Assembly (NCBI GenBank): GCA_004802725.1 | Contig: SGPM01000308.1 | Location: 1-32,296, forward strand | Direction of reading: 5' to 3' | Origin: Antrodiella citrinella | Taxonomy: Eukaryota > Basidiomycota > Agaricomycetes > Polyporales > Steccherinaceae | Length of the DNA: 32,296 nt | Part shown: positions 12,901 to 23,220 of the stretch, in pieces | How positions within the stretch are numbered: position 1 is the stretch's first letter | Layout: each line of letters begins with the position of its first letter | Program-made: the position numbers and the translations under genes | Notes under the pieces: generated by a model | Databases searched by the model: none | Told to the model about the DNA's origin: nothing | What the model saw: the letters and a program-made list of their open reading frames with translations, nothing else

Positions 12901-15900
12901 GCAACGCCAAGGGACTCAATCTTTCAGCCTCGGCCAAAGTTCCTGGCTACCTCTGGGGAAAGTCTTCTCAAGAAGACAAAGTTATTTTCATGGATGGTGA
13001 CCTCTTGTGCGGTGTCTTGGACAAGTCGGCATTCGGCGCTTCAGAATATGGCCTCGTCCATTCCGTATACGAACTCTACGGTCCTGACATCGCAGGAATA
13101 CTTCTTGGAGTTCTGAGCCGACTGTTCACCAAGTTTTTGCAGCATCGAGCGTTCACTTGTCGCATGGACGATTTGGCCTTGACTCCACAGGGCAACGCCA
13201 AGCGGAAAGACCTACTGGAACGTGGTGCTGGATTGGGAACCGAAGGTGCTATGGAGAACTTTCCATCGCTCAACGATACATCTCCCGACGATAAATCGGC
13301 GATACTAAGGACATTACTAGAGGAAGTGCTGCGGGATGACAACAAGATGGCCGGCTTGGATGTGACGGTCAAGGGAAAATTAGCCAAGTTGACGAAATCC
13401 ATCGCCGATGCGGTCATGCCGCATGGTCTTTTGCGCCAGTTCCCCCATAACCACATGCAAGCCATGACCTTGTCCGGTGCAAAGGGAAGTGGTGTCAACG
13501 CGCAGCAGATCTCATGCGCCCTTGGTCAACAGGAACTGGAAGGTCGCCGAGTACCTGTCATGGTTAGCGGGAAGACATTGCCGTCTTTCAAGCCTTTCGA
13601 GACCAAGGCCATCGCAGGTGGATACGTCGCCAGTCGTTTCTTGACGGGCGTGAAGCCCCAAGAGTTTTTCTTTCACTGCATGGCAGGTCGAGAAGGATTG
13701 ATTGACACGGCTGTGAAGACCTCTCGATCCGGGTATCTTCAGCGTTGCCTCATCAAGCACTTGGAGGGCCTCCGCGTTCACTACGACAATACCGTGAGAG
13801 GCAGCGATTCTTCTATCTATCAATTCCATTATGGAGGCGATGCTTTGGACGTGACCAAGCAGAAGCATCTGTACCAGTTCGAGTTCATCGCCCAGAACGA
13901 GGAGTCTCTGGTCGAACGCTATCAGCCCCGAGCACTACTTAACCATGTCAAGGACGACGCGTTGGATCACATGAAGAGCCTACTAAAGAGGAAGCGCAAA
14001 GGCAACTATGACGTGGAGCCTACTCTTTCCGTGTATGATCCAAGTCGCTTCCTCGGCAGCACCTCCGAACGATTCGCTGAGAAAGTGGAGGAGTACGTGA
14101 AGTTGAATCCTCACGGACTCTTGAAGGCGAAGAAGGATCCATTGCCGATCAAGAGAAGAAAGGACCCTCTTCCTGCCAAACGCTTTCGGACACTGATGAA
14201 TGTCAAATACATGCGTAGTCTTGTCGATCCAGGGGAGGCTGTCGGTCTGCTTGCGTCACAAGGGTGAGTCCCATTTTTGTGCTGGAGTATCGGATGGATG
14301 GTTGATTTATTGATTGATTAGTGTTGGGGAGCCCTCGACTCAGATGACTCTGAATACTTTCCATTTTGCAGGTAATTGATTTTCACATGAACAGTTACGC
14401 TAATGCCCTAACATGATATGCTGCTAGGTCATGGAGCCGCCAACGTTACGCTAGGTATTCCCCGTTTACGAGAAATCGTGATGACAGCATCCAAAAAGCC
14501 CAAGACGCCCTCTATGACAATGACAATGCGGCAGGATATCCCTGCATCTGCCATTGATGCGTTCTGTAAGAAGGCTGGCCGTCTTACGATGTCACAGGTT
14601 GTGGATACAGTCATGGTGACGGAGACGTTGGCGTCGAACGGCGGAATGCGGACGAAGAGTTATATGGTCAATCTTTCGTTCTACCCCAGCAGTGAATATC
14701 AAACCGAATACGATGTCGAGCCATCGGAGATCCTAGCAGCGTTTGGAGCTAAGTTCCCACTGATCTTGAAGAAGGAGATCCAGAACGAGTTGAAGCGGTT
14801 GGACCAAGACCTGAAGACGCAGATGGCTAACGTCGGCAAAGGAAAGGCTGTTCCAAGACGATCTGATGAAGTTGCACAAGGAGAAGAGGGTAATGACGAC
14901 GGTGGTGATGGTGGAGAAGGCGATAATGGAAGACGCGGTCAAGAGGATGATGAGAGCAGCGAGGTTGGCGACGGAGATGCGACGTCCGCTAAGCGGAGAC
15001 GACAGACCAAGGAGCAGACCAGCTACGACGAAGATGAAGAGAGCGGGGAAGAAGACACATTGGAGTATGACGATGCTGCCATCGAAGCTGCCTATGCCTC
15101 TGAAAACGAAGAAGACTCCGAAAGACTCCACCAGTCCAACAGTCTAGCAGCGGAGGTCAGCGCCGTCGAGGATTTGTTCTTACAACATTTCTCCCTGGCC
15201 ACCTCCTTTGGTTTTAGCGATTCCAAATGTACGATCGGGATCGAGGTATGGATTGGCGTTGATCAGGACACATACATGTCGCTAATTTCATTACTACCTA
15301 GTTCGGCTCCGATATGCCAAAACTCCTCCTGGTCGGCATTGTTGAAAGAACATGCCTCAAGACAGTCATCCGTGAAATTCCTGGCATCACGGACTGTTTC
15401 AATAGTAAAGATGATCGTGACGGCGGCGAGGCTGTCTATCGAGTCAGTATCTTAGAATGATGATCATCCTCGGCGACGCTAACAGTATAAACAGCTTACG
15501 ACCAATGGTTCCAACATACCTGGACTATGGCATTTTGCTTGCAGCGATGAGGACGACATGATCGATGAGCATAGCATCAGATCCAACGACATTCATGCCG
15601 TTCTCACTACGTACGGAGTCGAAGCGGCGAGGACGACAATCTTGCAAGAGGTTGGAGGCGTCTTCAAGGTGTATAACATTGATGTCGATCCTCGCCATCT
15701 GGAGCTTATAGCGGACTACATGGTGCGTGATACTATACATCCTTCGTAAAATTGCACTAAAAATACCACTCAGACATTCGATGGCGGTTACAAGCCATTC
15801 AACCGCTCAGGTATAGCCACCAATTCCTCACCTTTGCTCAAGGCATCGTTCGAAACGACTGCGGCCTTCCTTTCTGACGCCACCTTGCATGGCGATTTTG

Positions 15901-16031
15901 ACGATCTCAAGTCACCCACCGGAAATATCGTGATAGGAAGACTCAATCTAACCGGCACAGGAGTGTTTGATGTAGTGATGCCGGTGGTGCCGAATAGCGT
16001 CGTACCTGGGAGCGTTGGGGCCAACGCATAG
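9987..16031 (+). CDS. rpa190: DNA-directed RNA polymerase I subunit Rpa190 (largest subunit)
   Basis: Sixteen exons: 9987-10171, 10223-10382, 10441-10754, 10805-11654, 11710-11931, 11986-12239, 12294-12307, 12373-12390, 12442-12462, 12516-12793, 12870-14263, 14322-14371, 14428-15245, 15302-15442, 15495-15722 and 15774-16031. They join into 1735 codons (1734 aa), in the family range. It synthesises pre-rRNA in the nucleolus. Visible parts: the N-terminal clamp zinc site C63-x2-C66-x6-C73-x2-H76, the active-site Mg-binding NADFDGD (about residues 666-672), the bridge-helix and trigger-loop region around residues 1020-1066 ([20 protein letters not shown]), and the C-terminal block ending GTGVFDV. 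Two long acidic inserts are present. One is in the clamp (exon 4). The other, in exon 13, lies where yeast Rpa190 has its DNA-mimicking expander loop. Exons 7-9 are microexons. The intron 9 acceptor at 12515 was chosen over a decoy AG at 12490 because only it yields [13 protein letters not shown] in frame. Confidence 0.97.
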
Positions 16032-17103
16032 TTGTGAAGTACCTTAGCATTGTCGATACAAGATGCTAGCATTTCCGCCCATTTGGTCGAGAAGCCAAAG
16101 CATTCATCACCACCAGGGTCCACGCGGCACATCAGTGTACATCTCTGACACTTAGAGCTCGTCTCGTACTGTAGTCTGTAGATGCTTGTATCTCGCTGCC
16201 ATCACTTGAACCAGCGTGTACTGTGTCCGTGTACCTTTCATGAATAGATTATTCGTCTACGGTTTGCTATTGCATGCATCTAATAATGCGCGTATGATTT
16301 CTCAGCATTCATAGTTAAGAGCCTCAAATAGTCAGCTCCAGACTTAACGAGGTGGGGCATAGTGGGCGCGTGGCATCCGTACGCACGCATCGCGGAGTCG
16401 GAGTCGAGGACTGTCCGTGAACAGTGGGACAGTGGCGATCACAGCATCTTGTCGTCGCCGCCGGAAAGAAGCACCAAGATCTGGCGCCACTGTACGGTCC
16501 AGATAGTGAGTTCACCGCGAGTTAGACTTCAATTGACAGTACCTTTTACCTACGAAAAGCCGTGATCGAACGATATAATACGAAGCACTGTGAGATGCCG
16601 AAATACGCAGGAAAGGGAAAGTTCCAAGCAGGCCCTCAAGCATACCCTTCGAAAAGGGTAAAGCCCTTCCGGGTGAAATTTCGAATCTTGCAACGCTTGA
16701 AACCTGAAGGTCGCAGGAGATGATTAGCACACCCATTACGCGATCTCGTCGCAAACCACACTCCTCGATTCCGAGTCCCCAGCACCTTCTGCAATGCATC
16801 CAAAACGGGTTAAGCACATTGTCGTTGTCACTGACAAGGTTGTGCCGCAGGACACGGGTTAAGATGAACGGCTCACGTAGATATTCGAAAAACTTCGAAA
16901 CATCAGCAAATATCTCGAGACGACTAGAAACGATGGCCTGCTTGTCCTGTATATATAGAGAGGAATGTCCCGGCTGAGAACCTCATCATCCAACTCGCCA
17001 CAGCAGCTCACAAGCAATCCCACTCACCTCCAAGCACCAAGCTTATCAATACCAATCCAACGACAATCCACCCGCCCCCAAGCTTCGTCAGTACCAATTC
17101 ACA
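16032..17103. other. Intergenic region between rpa190 and the Cys-rich small gene
   Basis: About 1.07 kb without a gene I can support; the ORFs are short and unlike known proteins. The segment CGGGTTAAG occurs twice (about 16806 and 16855). The right end carries a TATA box and a CA-rich leader for the next gene. Confidence 0.45.
16950..16958 (+). promoter_or_regulatory. Probable TATA box of the Cys-rich small gene
   Basis: TATATATAG lies 146 bp upstream of the ATG at 17104. The interval between is rich in C and A, as expected of a fungal 5' UTR. A strong TATA is unusual among the promoters in this window and suggests regulated rather than housekeeping expression (inference). Confidence 0.5.
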
Positions 17104-17655
17104 ATGTGCCAATACCGCCAGTGAGTGTTCATATGCTGCCTTTCGACGGTGTGACTAATATAGAGGCTTTAGAGTCAGCAACTACTATGTGTAGGTCATT
17201 TGATTCTGATGCAATGAGAACGCGCTTACCGGGTAGTCTAGTCTCTGTGGTCACAGCATCACCGAGGTAAATAAGCATTGACTCGGACATTTATTGAGTT
17301 CCGCATGCTGACCTTATACTTCTTCACAGCCTGACGTAGAGGTTAGTCAAGACGATGGAATAAAATATAACACCCACTGACGATGTAATTTTTCCCAGAT
17401 CAAATGCAACAGCCCAAAGTGTATCTTCAGCCCGAAGCATCCCGCGACTTGCACGGGCCCCAGCTGCAAGGAGAAATGCTTTCAGTAGTAAGTCGCACCA
17501 CCTCACCTCACAACAACTTCACTAACGCTCATACTAATCAGTCACCAGTTCCCGCAGCAATTTTGTATGTCTTCCGATACGTTGCGAAATAATTGTTGAC
17601 CAATTGTTGGAATACAGCCCCCCATGTCAAGGCCAAGTGCCCAAACTGCGCCTAG
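17104..17655 (+). CDS. Small Cys/His-rich protein of seven exons, probable zinc-binding, unknown function
   Basis: Exons 17104-17120, 17173-17190, 17242-17266, 17330-17341, 17399-17487, 17542-17564 and 17618-17655 join into 74 codons (73 aa) with all phases consistent. All donors are GT and all acceptors AG. The product starts MCQYRQ and has nine cysteines (residues 2, 14, 27, 32, 42, 47, 51, 69, 72). Histidines sit at 16, 38, 55 and 64. Spacings such as C14-G-H16, C27-x4-C32, C42-x4-C47-x3-C51 and C69-x2-C72 look like metal ligation. The pattern CGHSITE, then CxFSPKHP, then CFQYHQFPQQF is one I associate with short uncharacterised proteins of mushroom-forming fungi; that link is from memory. 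There is no signal peptide or membrane segment. No single frame is longer than about 30 codons, so ORF callers would miss it. The model is internally consistent but needs transcript support. Confidence 0.72.
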
Positions 17656-18192
17656 GTGCGCTTTTGTCGGTGCTGTTTTGACCGGATAGTTCAGGTCTGC
17701 CATCTACACAGAGTATACGTACAATCGGAGATAGAGTCGTCTCATGATCTTGTTTCTTGGCCGTTGATAAGGAAATGAAGTGACCATGTCGCAGAATATT
17801 TTGCCCTTTTTAAACCCTGAACGATCTCGAGCCCGAAGACAGTGAAGTCTTGATGCCTATTACGCTCTTATTGTCAGCGAGACAGGCTATTAGAGTGAAC
17901 TTACAAGAAGCTGGTCCCATACGGTTAGGACGATCCGAAAGAGCGGCTGACGCCTCAAGATGTCGATGAAAAGGAACGCAGTTTGTAGCAATCGGAGAAT
18001 GAAAAACCAACTACGATGATGCACATGCTCTTATGCGTGCTGAATCGTTCGATGACAATGCAGGGACAAAGTGAGGCGTGCATTGCAATCATAATCCGTA
18101 AAGCGTATCGATACATCGTATGCTGAGCGATTGACCTTCAGAGTTTGGTCAAAACGTGGCAAGGGTAGTAAAACATAAGGACAAAATACGGG
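17656..18192. other. Convergent intergenic region, Cys-rich gene and sf3b6
   Basis: This 537-bp region holds two 3' ends. No repeat, RNA gene or coding region could be supported. Confidence 0.4.
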
Positions 18193-18673
18193 TCAAGCTT
18201 CATCTTTGATGTCATGCTTTTGTTTGAGCTGTGCAAGCTCTTCCTCCCTTCGTGCGAGATCAGCCTTGGCAGCGGCGGCGTCTTGTTTGGCAGGCATGTG
18301 GTAAAGAACGACAATATACCGTTCCTGCAAATGGAAGCCATTGAGATGATCCAATGCGTTCTTGGCCTGTGTGAAGCATGAGCTTCGTCTGACGAGACCA
18401 CAGGAGTACGTGCATACTCACATCCATCACATCGTCGAATACGACAAATGCTGTTCCCCGAGTCTTCTGCTCGCTGCCAATGCGTATTTGGCGGACGCTC
18501 CCATAGCGCCCAAACAGATCATACAAGTCGTCCCCTGTGATCTGGTAGTTCAAATTCTTCACAAAGAGAATCCGATTGGCACCGGGGGGAAGCTTGGTCT
18601 GTGATGTCATCAATATTTCAGACAATCGGATGAGTAAATAACGTACAGTTGGTCTTGCAGTTGCGAGAGACAT
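18193..18673 (-). CDS. sf3b6: Splicing factor 3b subunit 6 (SF3B6, p14)
   Basis: Exons 18673-18647, 18598-18422 and 18366-18193 join into 126 codons (125 aa), the same length I recall for the human p14 protein. It is a single RRM protein: RNP2 is ILFVKNL (about residues 19-25) and RNP1 is RGTAFVVF (about 58-65), followed by a helix ending KQKHDIKDEA. SF3B6 sits in the SF3b module of the U2 snRNP, binds SF3B1, and contacts the branch-point adenosine during spliceosome assembly in the nucleus. The start is the ATG of a 27-nt exon coding MSLATARPT, which splices in phase 0 to TKLPPGAN, the conserved entry to the RRM. Longer upstream reading is not needed. Confidence 0.95.
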
Positions 18674-21139
18674 GTCTACCGTGGTTCGTTCGTGGTCAGG
18701 TTGGCTGGGACGACCACGAAGCGCTGATGACCAAATTGACTGGCAGATTCGCTGAGTTTCAATTATAGCAACAGGTCTCGATATGGTAACTTTCGGGATA
18801 AGCAATTGCTATTGATGCCTCGGACTCGATTGCCATGTAGCAACTTAGCGAGACGTGCCGCGTTCGCTCTTACTGAACGTCCGAGATTTGAGCTGTATAT
18901 CGCCGCGCTCTTGCGTCATCAAGAACGTCACTGACCCTAGAATCGACCAGAGTCTGGTACCACGGACGCAGGGAAGGTGACAGTATTCAAAAGAACCGTT
19001 CAAAATGTCATGAGAAATAGCAGTTTGTTCCTTTGTATTTCGAGAGATTCAAAGAAATTTGACACCCTCGGATCACTGTCCAATCTCATGCTCTCATGTG
19101 ACTACTCAGCATCTCATCACCGTACTGACCGGGTGGACTCGGCGAGTCAACTCGGACCGGCGGCACTGCTAGTACAGCGCACTCTGTCAGCAACTTATCA
19201 CTGGCATCTGTGCGCAAGCAGTAGACACACCATGTTAAATGTGTCTTACGTCCAAGATATTCCCAAAGGTCAGGGTATGAAATCGTAAATTACGGGGGCC
19301 TAGACCGTCATGATGTTGAAGACCCACTGCTGGTGCCACAAAATATATTACCCCTCAATCTTATCAGACATATTCCCCCTCGGAGGAAGGTAAACCTGCA
19401 GTCGTGCAAGTAATTGAAGTACTGATTGACACCCGAAGAATTCTTTCCACTGAGTAATGGCTCAGACCGTGGTAGCAACTAACAGCCTTCTTTGGCACTG
19501 AGCATTCCAGAAAGTTTGAAATGTGCGGTGCACGAATGCATGGACATCGAATTATGAGTGAGTGAAGCGGTGACAAACGTGCTCAAGCCTCACTATGGGA
19601 AGTACATCTGGTACCAGTCGTCAGGGCCGTAATTGAGGCGGACAGTGTGAACTTCCATGATGCAGCGGATGCAAACAAGACCGTGACGGCGACTGTCCAT
19701 CGTTTATGCTCGCGGTGCGCGTAAAAACACATACGATGCGGAGGGTATACAATCCACGTGTGTCACTAGGAACATCGTACGAATTCTACTATGTTTGCAC
19801 ATTGCCACCATTCGGGGATCAGGACAGCACACTGGCGACACGAGAGTCTTGGCAGATGTCGAGGCGGAGCTGCGATCCTATCACCGTACGCGTATGGCCA
19901 CAGCAAAAGGCCATTTGGCTCGAGAGCCCCTTCGCTGGTACCTGTGATCAACAGACCGACAGCAAGACGGTGCAACTTACTACCTCAAAAAGAAAACAAG
20001 GAGACAGGGACTCAGTAGTGGCCTATGAGAGCCATCCGAACACAAGGTATCTAGGACGAAATTTGGTCGTTCCCGACCAGACCACTGAACTACTCGTATC
20101 AGTAATAAATTACACCAGGGCTAGCTTGTGGGCCGCTCAAACGTATCTCGCAGACGACCATCCCTGAACAAATCACGGGTGTTACCAGGAGCTGCCAGTG
20201 CACGACGGCCACCCCGAAAGATAGACTTCATTTCAAGTTGTCGTGGCATCTTAAGGCTGATGGCGCACATCGTTGCGAGACACCTGGACGAAACTGTCAC
20301 GGAGGAGACCAGGTGTCTTGTGGGTGTATATCAAGGAAGATGGCTCTGCCTTGAGAGACGGACTTGGAAAACTTCAAGAGTGGCCTGTTGCTTAGGGTTG
20401 AACGTGGAAAACATGCGGAAACGAATTCTTCCTGAAGGCACTCACATTCAGGATACCACGAACGTAGCCATGTCCAGAATATCGCCATATCGGACCGCTA
20501 TGCAACTGAATGTAAGAGGATTGAGCAGCCTCGGAGAAGTACATTCGGCTGGCATAAAATTAGATAGCTTGCGTACGAACGCCTGACGAAAAGTCAGGAT
20601 GCGGGCCACGCATAAGTGACGACCTCACTGGCAACTTCTATTCCACTTAGTCTACATGCAACCGACCACAGACGAGCGCGATCGCGGGACAAACATATAC
20701 GCTGCTGAAATCAGGCTTTCTTGCGCAGTTTCTATACACGATGAGTGAGACGTCTCTAGACAGCGCTGACAACCGGAGTAAATGCGCCTAACGCTCAATC
20801 AGTGACTAGCAAAGACGCCACACTGTGGTTGGCACGGTGTCGTCACTTTAGGATGGTAACCTGGGCCACTCCGCTTTCGACGAATGTAATTGCAACGGAT
20901 CTGGCGAGTATAAGTGGACTCGTAATATTGATCGGTCGCCCATATAAAACTGCATCTGGTATGGTACAGATCCAGTGACCGGCGGTCTATGGAGTCGAAA
21001 AACATACGAGGTATCACGGAGACTCGATAGACTTCAGTCGCCCGCAGCGCCGTAGCTGCGAGGTACTGAGACAGTCTATAATGCACATATCAGGTGAATG
21101 AGGGTATGTCTGACAACGCGTTCAATGCATAGACTCACG
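18674..21139. other. Gene-poor interval of about 2.5 kb
   Basis: Here I find no gene that can be supported. The left end must include the sf3b6 promoter, and the right end is the lcl2 3' region. Two overlapping plus-strand ORFs (19706-20167, 153 aa; 20128-20586, 152 aa) have no motif I recognise, no plausible splice partners and mixed composition, so they are probably chance. Around 19137-19163 there are short overlapping hairpins (GACTC-GGC-GAGTC, CGAGT-CA-ACTCG). A decayed mobile element is possible but not shown. Confidence 0.4.
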
Positions 21140-21559
21140 TCAGTTGTATTGTCTGATCAATCGTTCCAATGCCGAACAGTCGCTCCTTCCACGCACGCAA
21201 ACTACTGTGGCTCCTTCGGTATCCTCCGCATCTGGAATAATGCATTTGACATCCTGTGCATCTGGACAAGGACATTGAGCGGGGTTCGGGACACATGTAA
21301 GCGTCTTGGGACAGAGGTATTCGGAGCATGGAACTGAAAGCAAGAGAACGGATAGTTCAATGAGGACACAGCTCCTACGATGGTATGCAAACAACGCACC
21401 GGAGTCAGATTGAGCAGCCCATTGCCCTGGGCCTGAAGGAGGCCGCTGCTGATGTCCTGGTGGCGCTTGGCCAAACATTTGCTCGAAGAATGGAAATTGT
21501 GCCAACACAAGGGGCACTGAGGGGAAGAAGAGCAATATCCAGACACAGGGAAAGATCAT
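21140..21559 (-). CDS. lcl2: Lcl2-like protein (long chronological lifespan protein 2 family), secreted/ER
   Basis: Exons 21559-21400 and 21333-21140 join into 118 codons (117 aa), a normal length for the family. The N-terminus is a signal peptide: a hydrophobic stretch LLFFPSVPLVLA, with cleavage likely before QFPFFEQMFG. The FFEQMFG motif followed by a Gln/Pro/Gly-rich linker is characteristic of fungal Lcl2. The C-terminal half is a small cysteine domain with CSEYLCP, TCVPNPAQCPCP and a further KC. Yeast LCL2 is linked to chronological lifespan and ER-associated degradation, but its molecular activity is unknown. The intron is 66 nt and enters in phase 1. The gene is tandem with, and downstream of, the KEN-box gene. 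Confidence 0.9.
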   Translation of the reverse strand: MIFPCVWILLFFPSVPLVLAQFPFFEQMFGQAPPGHQQRPPSGPGQWAAQSDSGALFAYHRRSCVLIELSVLLLSVPCSEYLCPKTLTCVPNPAQCPCPDAQDVKCIIPDAEDTEGATVVCVRGRSDCSALERLIRQYN

Positions 21560-22049
21560 CTTTCAAGTTGGTTTGCAAGAAAGGATACTAATAGCTTCAA
21601 CAACAGATTTGGAGCAGAAACTTGGAGAAACGACGGAACAAGCGCTCTGAATTTGACGTGGGCATAACGTGATTGTGAGAACAACACGTCGACTGGAACA
21701 AACAACATGCTTCCCCGAGTCGGAGGACAGAACTTTCCGAACAAGTGAAATAATGTTGCCAATGCCACTGGATCAGAATGTAGAAGATGTAGGCGAAGAG
21801 ATATATAGAAATAATGACACAAAGCGAAGCAAGCAAACGATAGCGAGAGAAAGATAGATCAAGAGGCCTGACAAATGTCGAAGGGCAATAGTAGTAAGTG
21901 ATACGTATACGCTACCGCAAGGCAATGAATGAGAAGTACAATTTAACACGAATAGTGTGAAAGATTCAGAAATGCAATAGTCTCGTATATAGAGCACGCA
22001 ATAAAGGGAGCAAGTGGGTCATGAAGCAAACGAAGGACCTGCGGAGCTA
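21560..22049. other. lcl2 upstream region
   Basis: This 490-bp region between two minus-strand genes carries the lcl2 promoter. It is A-rich, with GATATATAG at about 21798 as a TATA-like site roughly 240 bp before the start. No gene seen. Confidence 0.35.
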
Positions 22050-23099
22050 TCAAAACTCTTCAGCATCCGCATAGTCGACCTCGTCCTGGAGGGCCATCTT
22101 ACGCCTTCTTCTCTCCAGTTCTCCGACAATCGAGTGAGATGGCGTGAGAGGCACAAGGACGCTGTCCTCGCTGTCCATAGCCAAAGACTGGGACTTGGAG
22201 ATAGGGAATGGTCCGACCTCTCCGGTCATCTCGTAGATTCTTCTCGAGCGCGGAGTCAACGCTGACGGAAAAGGTGACCCACTCCGCGAGATGTATCTCC
22301 GCTGCGTATCGGAAAATACATCACTGCCCGTCCGTCGTGACGCGTGTCGGGAATCCGGGGACGTAGGAGTCGAACAGGGAAGTCGGTCACTGGGAGCAAC
22401 ATTCTCTTTGTCGACTTCTTTCGGTTTGACCGGCTTGTCAGCACGAGTACCCTTATCAGTGTAAGCGGCAGTTGCTAGTGCTCGGGCGGTTGGGAGGTAG
22501 TCATGTGTGTCCAGAAAGACATCGAACCCGGGATAGTGAAGGGATTGCGGATCGGATGCCATGAGTTTGCGAGGAATCATGGTTGGAACGGAGGTTGAAG
22601 ATGACAGATGTGTGATAGCTCCGCGTTGTGGACTAAAACAGTCGTGAATGGTTTCCTGCATGCTACTGATTGTAGCTGAAGTAACCAGTTTTGACTTCGG
22701 TGGTAGATTCGAGCGAGGTGATTGGGTGACAGTAGCTCGAGTGCTACGCTCTGGCGTAGGTCGGAAAGTGGACTCATGAGACGTCGCATGTCCATCTGAT
22801 CCTCCGCCGAAGTCCAGCCTCTTAACTGGGCTGTCCGGACCCTGCAGGAGTTCATGGAAGTAGACCGAAGGTCTGCCAATTGCAGATGAAGATAATGGGC
22901 TCTTCAACCTCGCTGGTGTGAAGATGCCCTCTCCGTTCAGTAACCGCCGTTTGGCCGGACTGTAGATTGCGGGTGTCCCCGGTGACAGAGGTCGCTTATT
23001 TGACCGGAATGGGGATTGGATTGGTGTGGTGTTGATATCTGGGTTTAGGGATAGAATGTGATCTATAGGAAGGTCTTGGAGGGGTCCTGGGCGTCGCAT
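22050..23099 (-). CDS. Unrecognised protein with KEN box and many SP/TP sites; possible cell-cycle regulator
   Basis: A single uninterrupted ORF of 350 codons (349 aa), the only intronless gene in the window. The first true ATG is at 23099 (MRRPGPLQDL); the frame extends upstream but without ATG. I do not recognise a domain and most of the chain looks disordered. Visible features: about fifteen SP or TP dipeptides (minimal CDK/MAPK sites), a KEN box at 231-233 in VDKENVAP, a D-box-like RRLL at 51-54, a cyclin-docking-type KRLDF at 93-97, basic patches (KRR at 50-52, RSRR at 284-287, ERRRRK at 329-334) and an acidic end EVDYADAEEF. Together these suggest a nuclear CDK substrate degraded by APC/C; this is inference. 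Upstream lie three ACGCG elements. It could equally be a structural or signalling protein. Confidence 0.75.
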   Translation of the reverse strand: MRRPGPLQDLPIDHILSLNPDINTTPIQSPFRSNKRPLSPGTPAIYSPAKRRLLNGEGIFTPARLKSPLSSSAIGRPSVYFHELLQGPDSPVKRLDFGGGSDGHATSHESTFRPTPERSTRATVTQSPRSNLPPKSKLVTSATISSMQETIHDCFSPQRGAITHLSSSTSVPTMIPRKLMASDPQSLHYPGFDVFLDTHDYLPTARALATAAYTDKGTRADKPVKPKEVDKENVAPSDRLPCSTPTSPDSRHASRRTGSDVFSDTQRRYISRSGSPFPSALTPRSRRIYEMTGEVGPFPISKSQSLAMDSEDSVLVPLTPSHSIVGELERRRRKMALQDEVDYADAEEF

Positions 23100-23162
23100 G
23101 TTAACGTATAGAGGTCGTAAGAAATTCGTGAAACCGAGGAATGCAAAGGGGACAAAGGAAAG

Positions 23163-23220
23163 ACGCGACAACGCGACAATGTTGAATAACGAACATCCAT
23201 CAAAACGTGACTCAACGCGT
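23163..23220. promoter_or_regulatory. Cluster of MCB-like ACGCG(T/A) elements upstream of the KEN-box gene
   Basis: ACGCGA occurs at 23163-23168 and 23171-23176, and a full MluI cell-cycle box ACGCGT at 23215-23220. These are 64-121 bp before the ATG at 23099. ACGCGT is the known site of the MBF (Mbp1-Swi6 / Cdc10-Res) complex, which drives G1/S genes in yeasts. Function here is inferred. Confidence 0.45.

Noticed and set aside
13076..13868. Long antisense ORFs inside rpa190
   Set aside because: They are shadows of the highly constrained Rpa190 coding frame and have no start context or motif of their own.
15812..15817. GT donor-like site GTATAG in the last exon of rpa190
   Set aside because: Reading straight through gives the conserved [19 protein letters not shown] continuation; no intron is needed.
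16806..16864. Repeated CGGGTTAAG considered as telomere-like or repeat element
   Set aside because: Only two copies 49 bp apart with unrelated flanks.
16965..17270. 101-codon plus-strand ORF starting near the TATA box
   Set aside because: It covers the leader and first exons and introns of the Cys-rich gene in another frame and has low-complexity Ser/Pro composition; the spliced model explains the region better.
19706..20586. Two overlapping plus-strand ORFs of 153 and 152 codons
   Set aside because: No recognisable motif, no splice sites linking them and no conserved-looking sequence; treated as chance within a gene-poor interval.
23100..23171. N-terminal extension of the KEN-box protein to 23171
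   Set aside because: The frame is open, but the codon at 23171 is TTG, not ATG; the first real ATG is at 23099.
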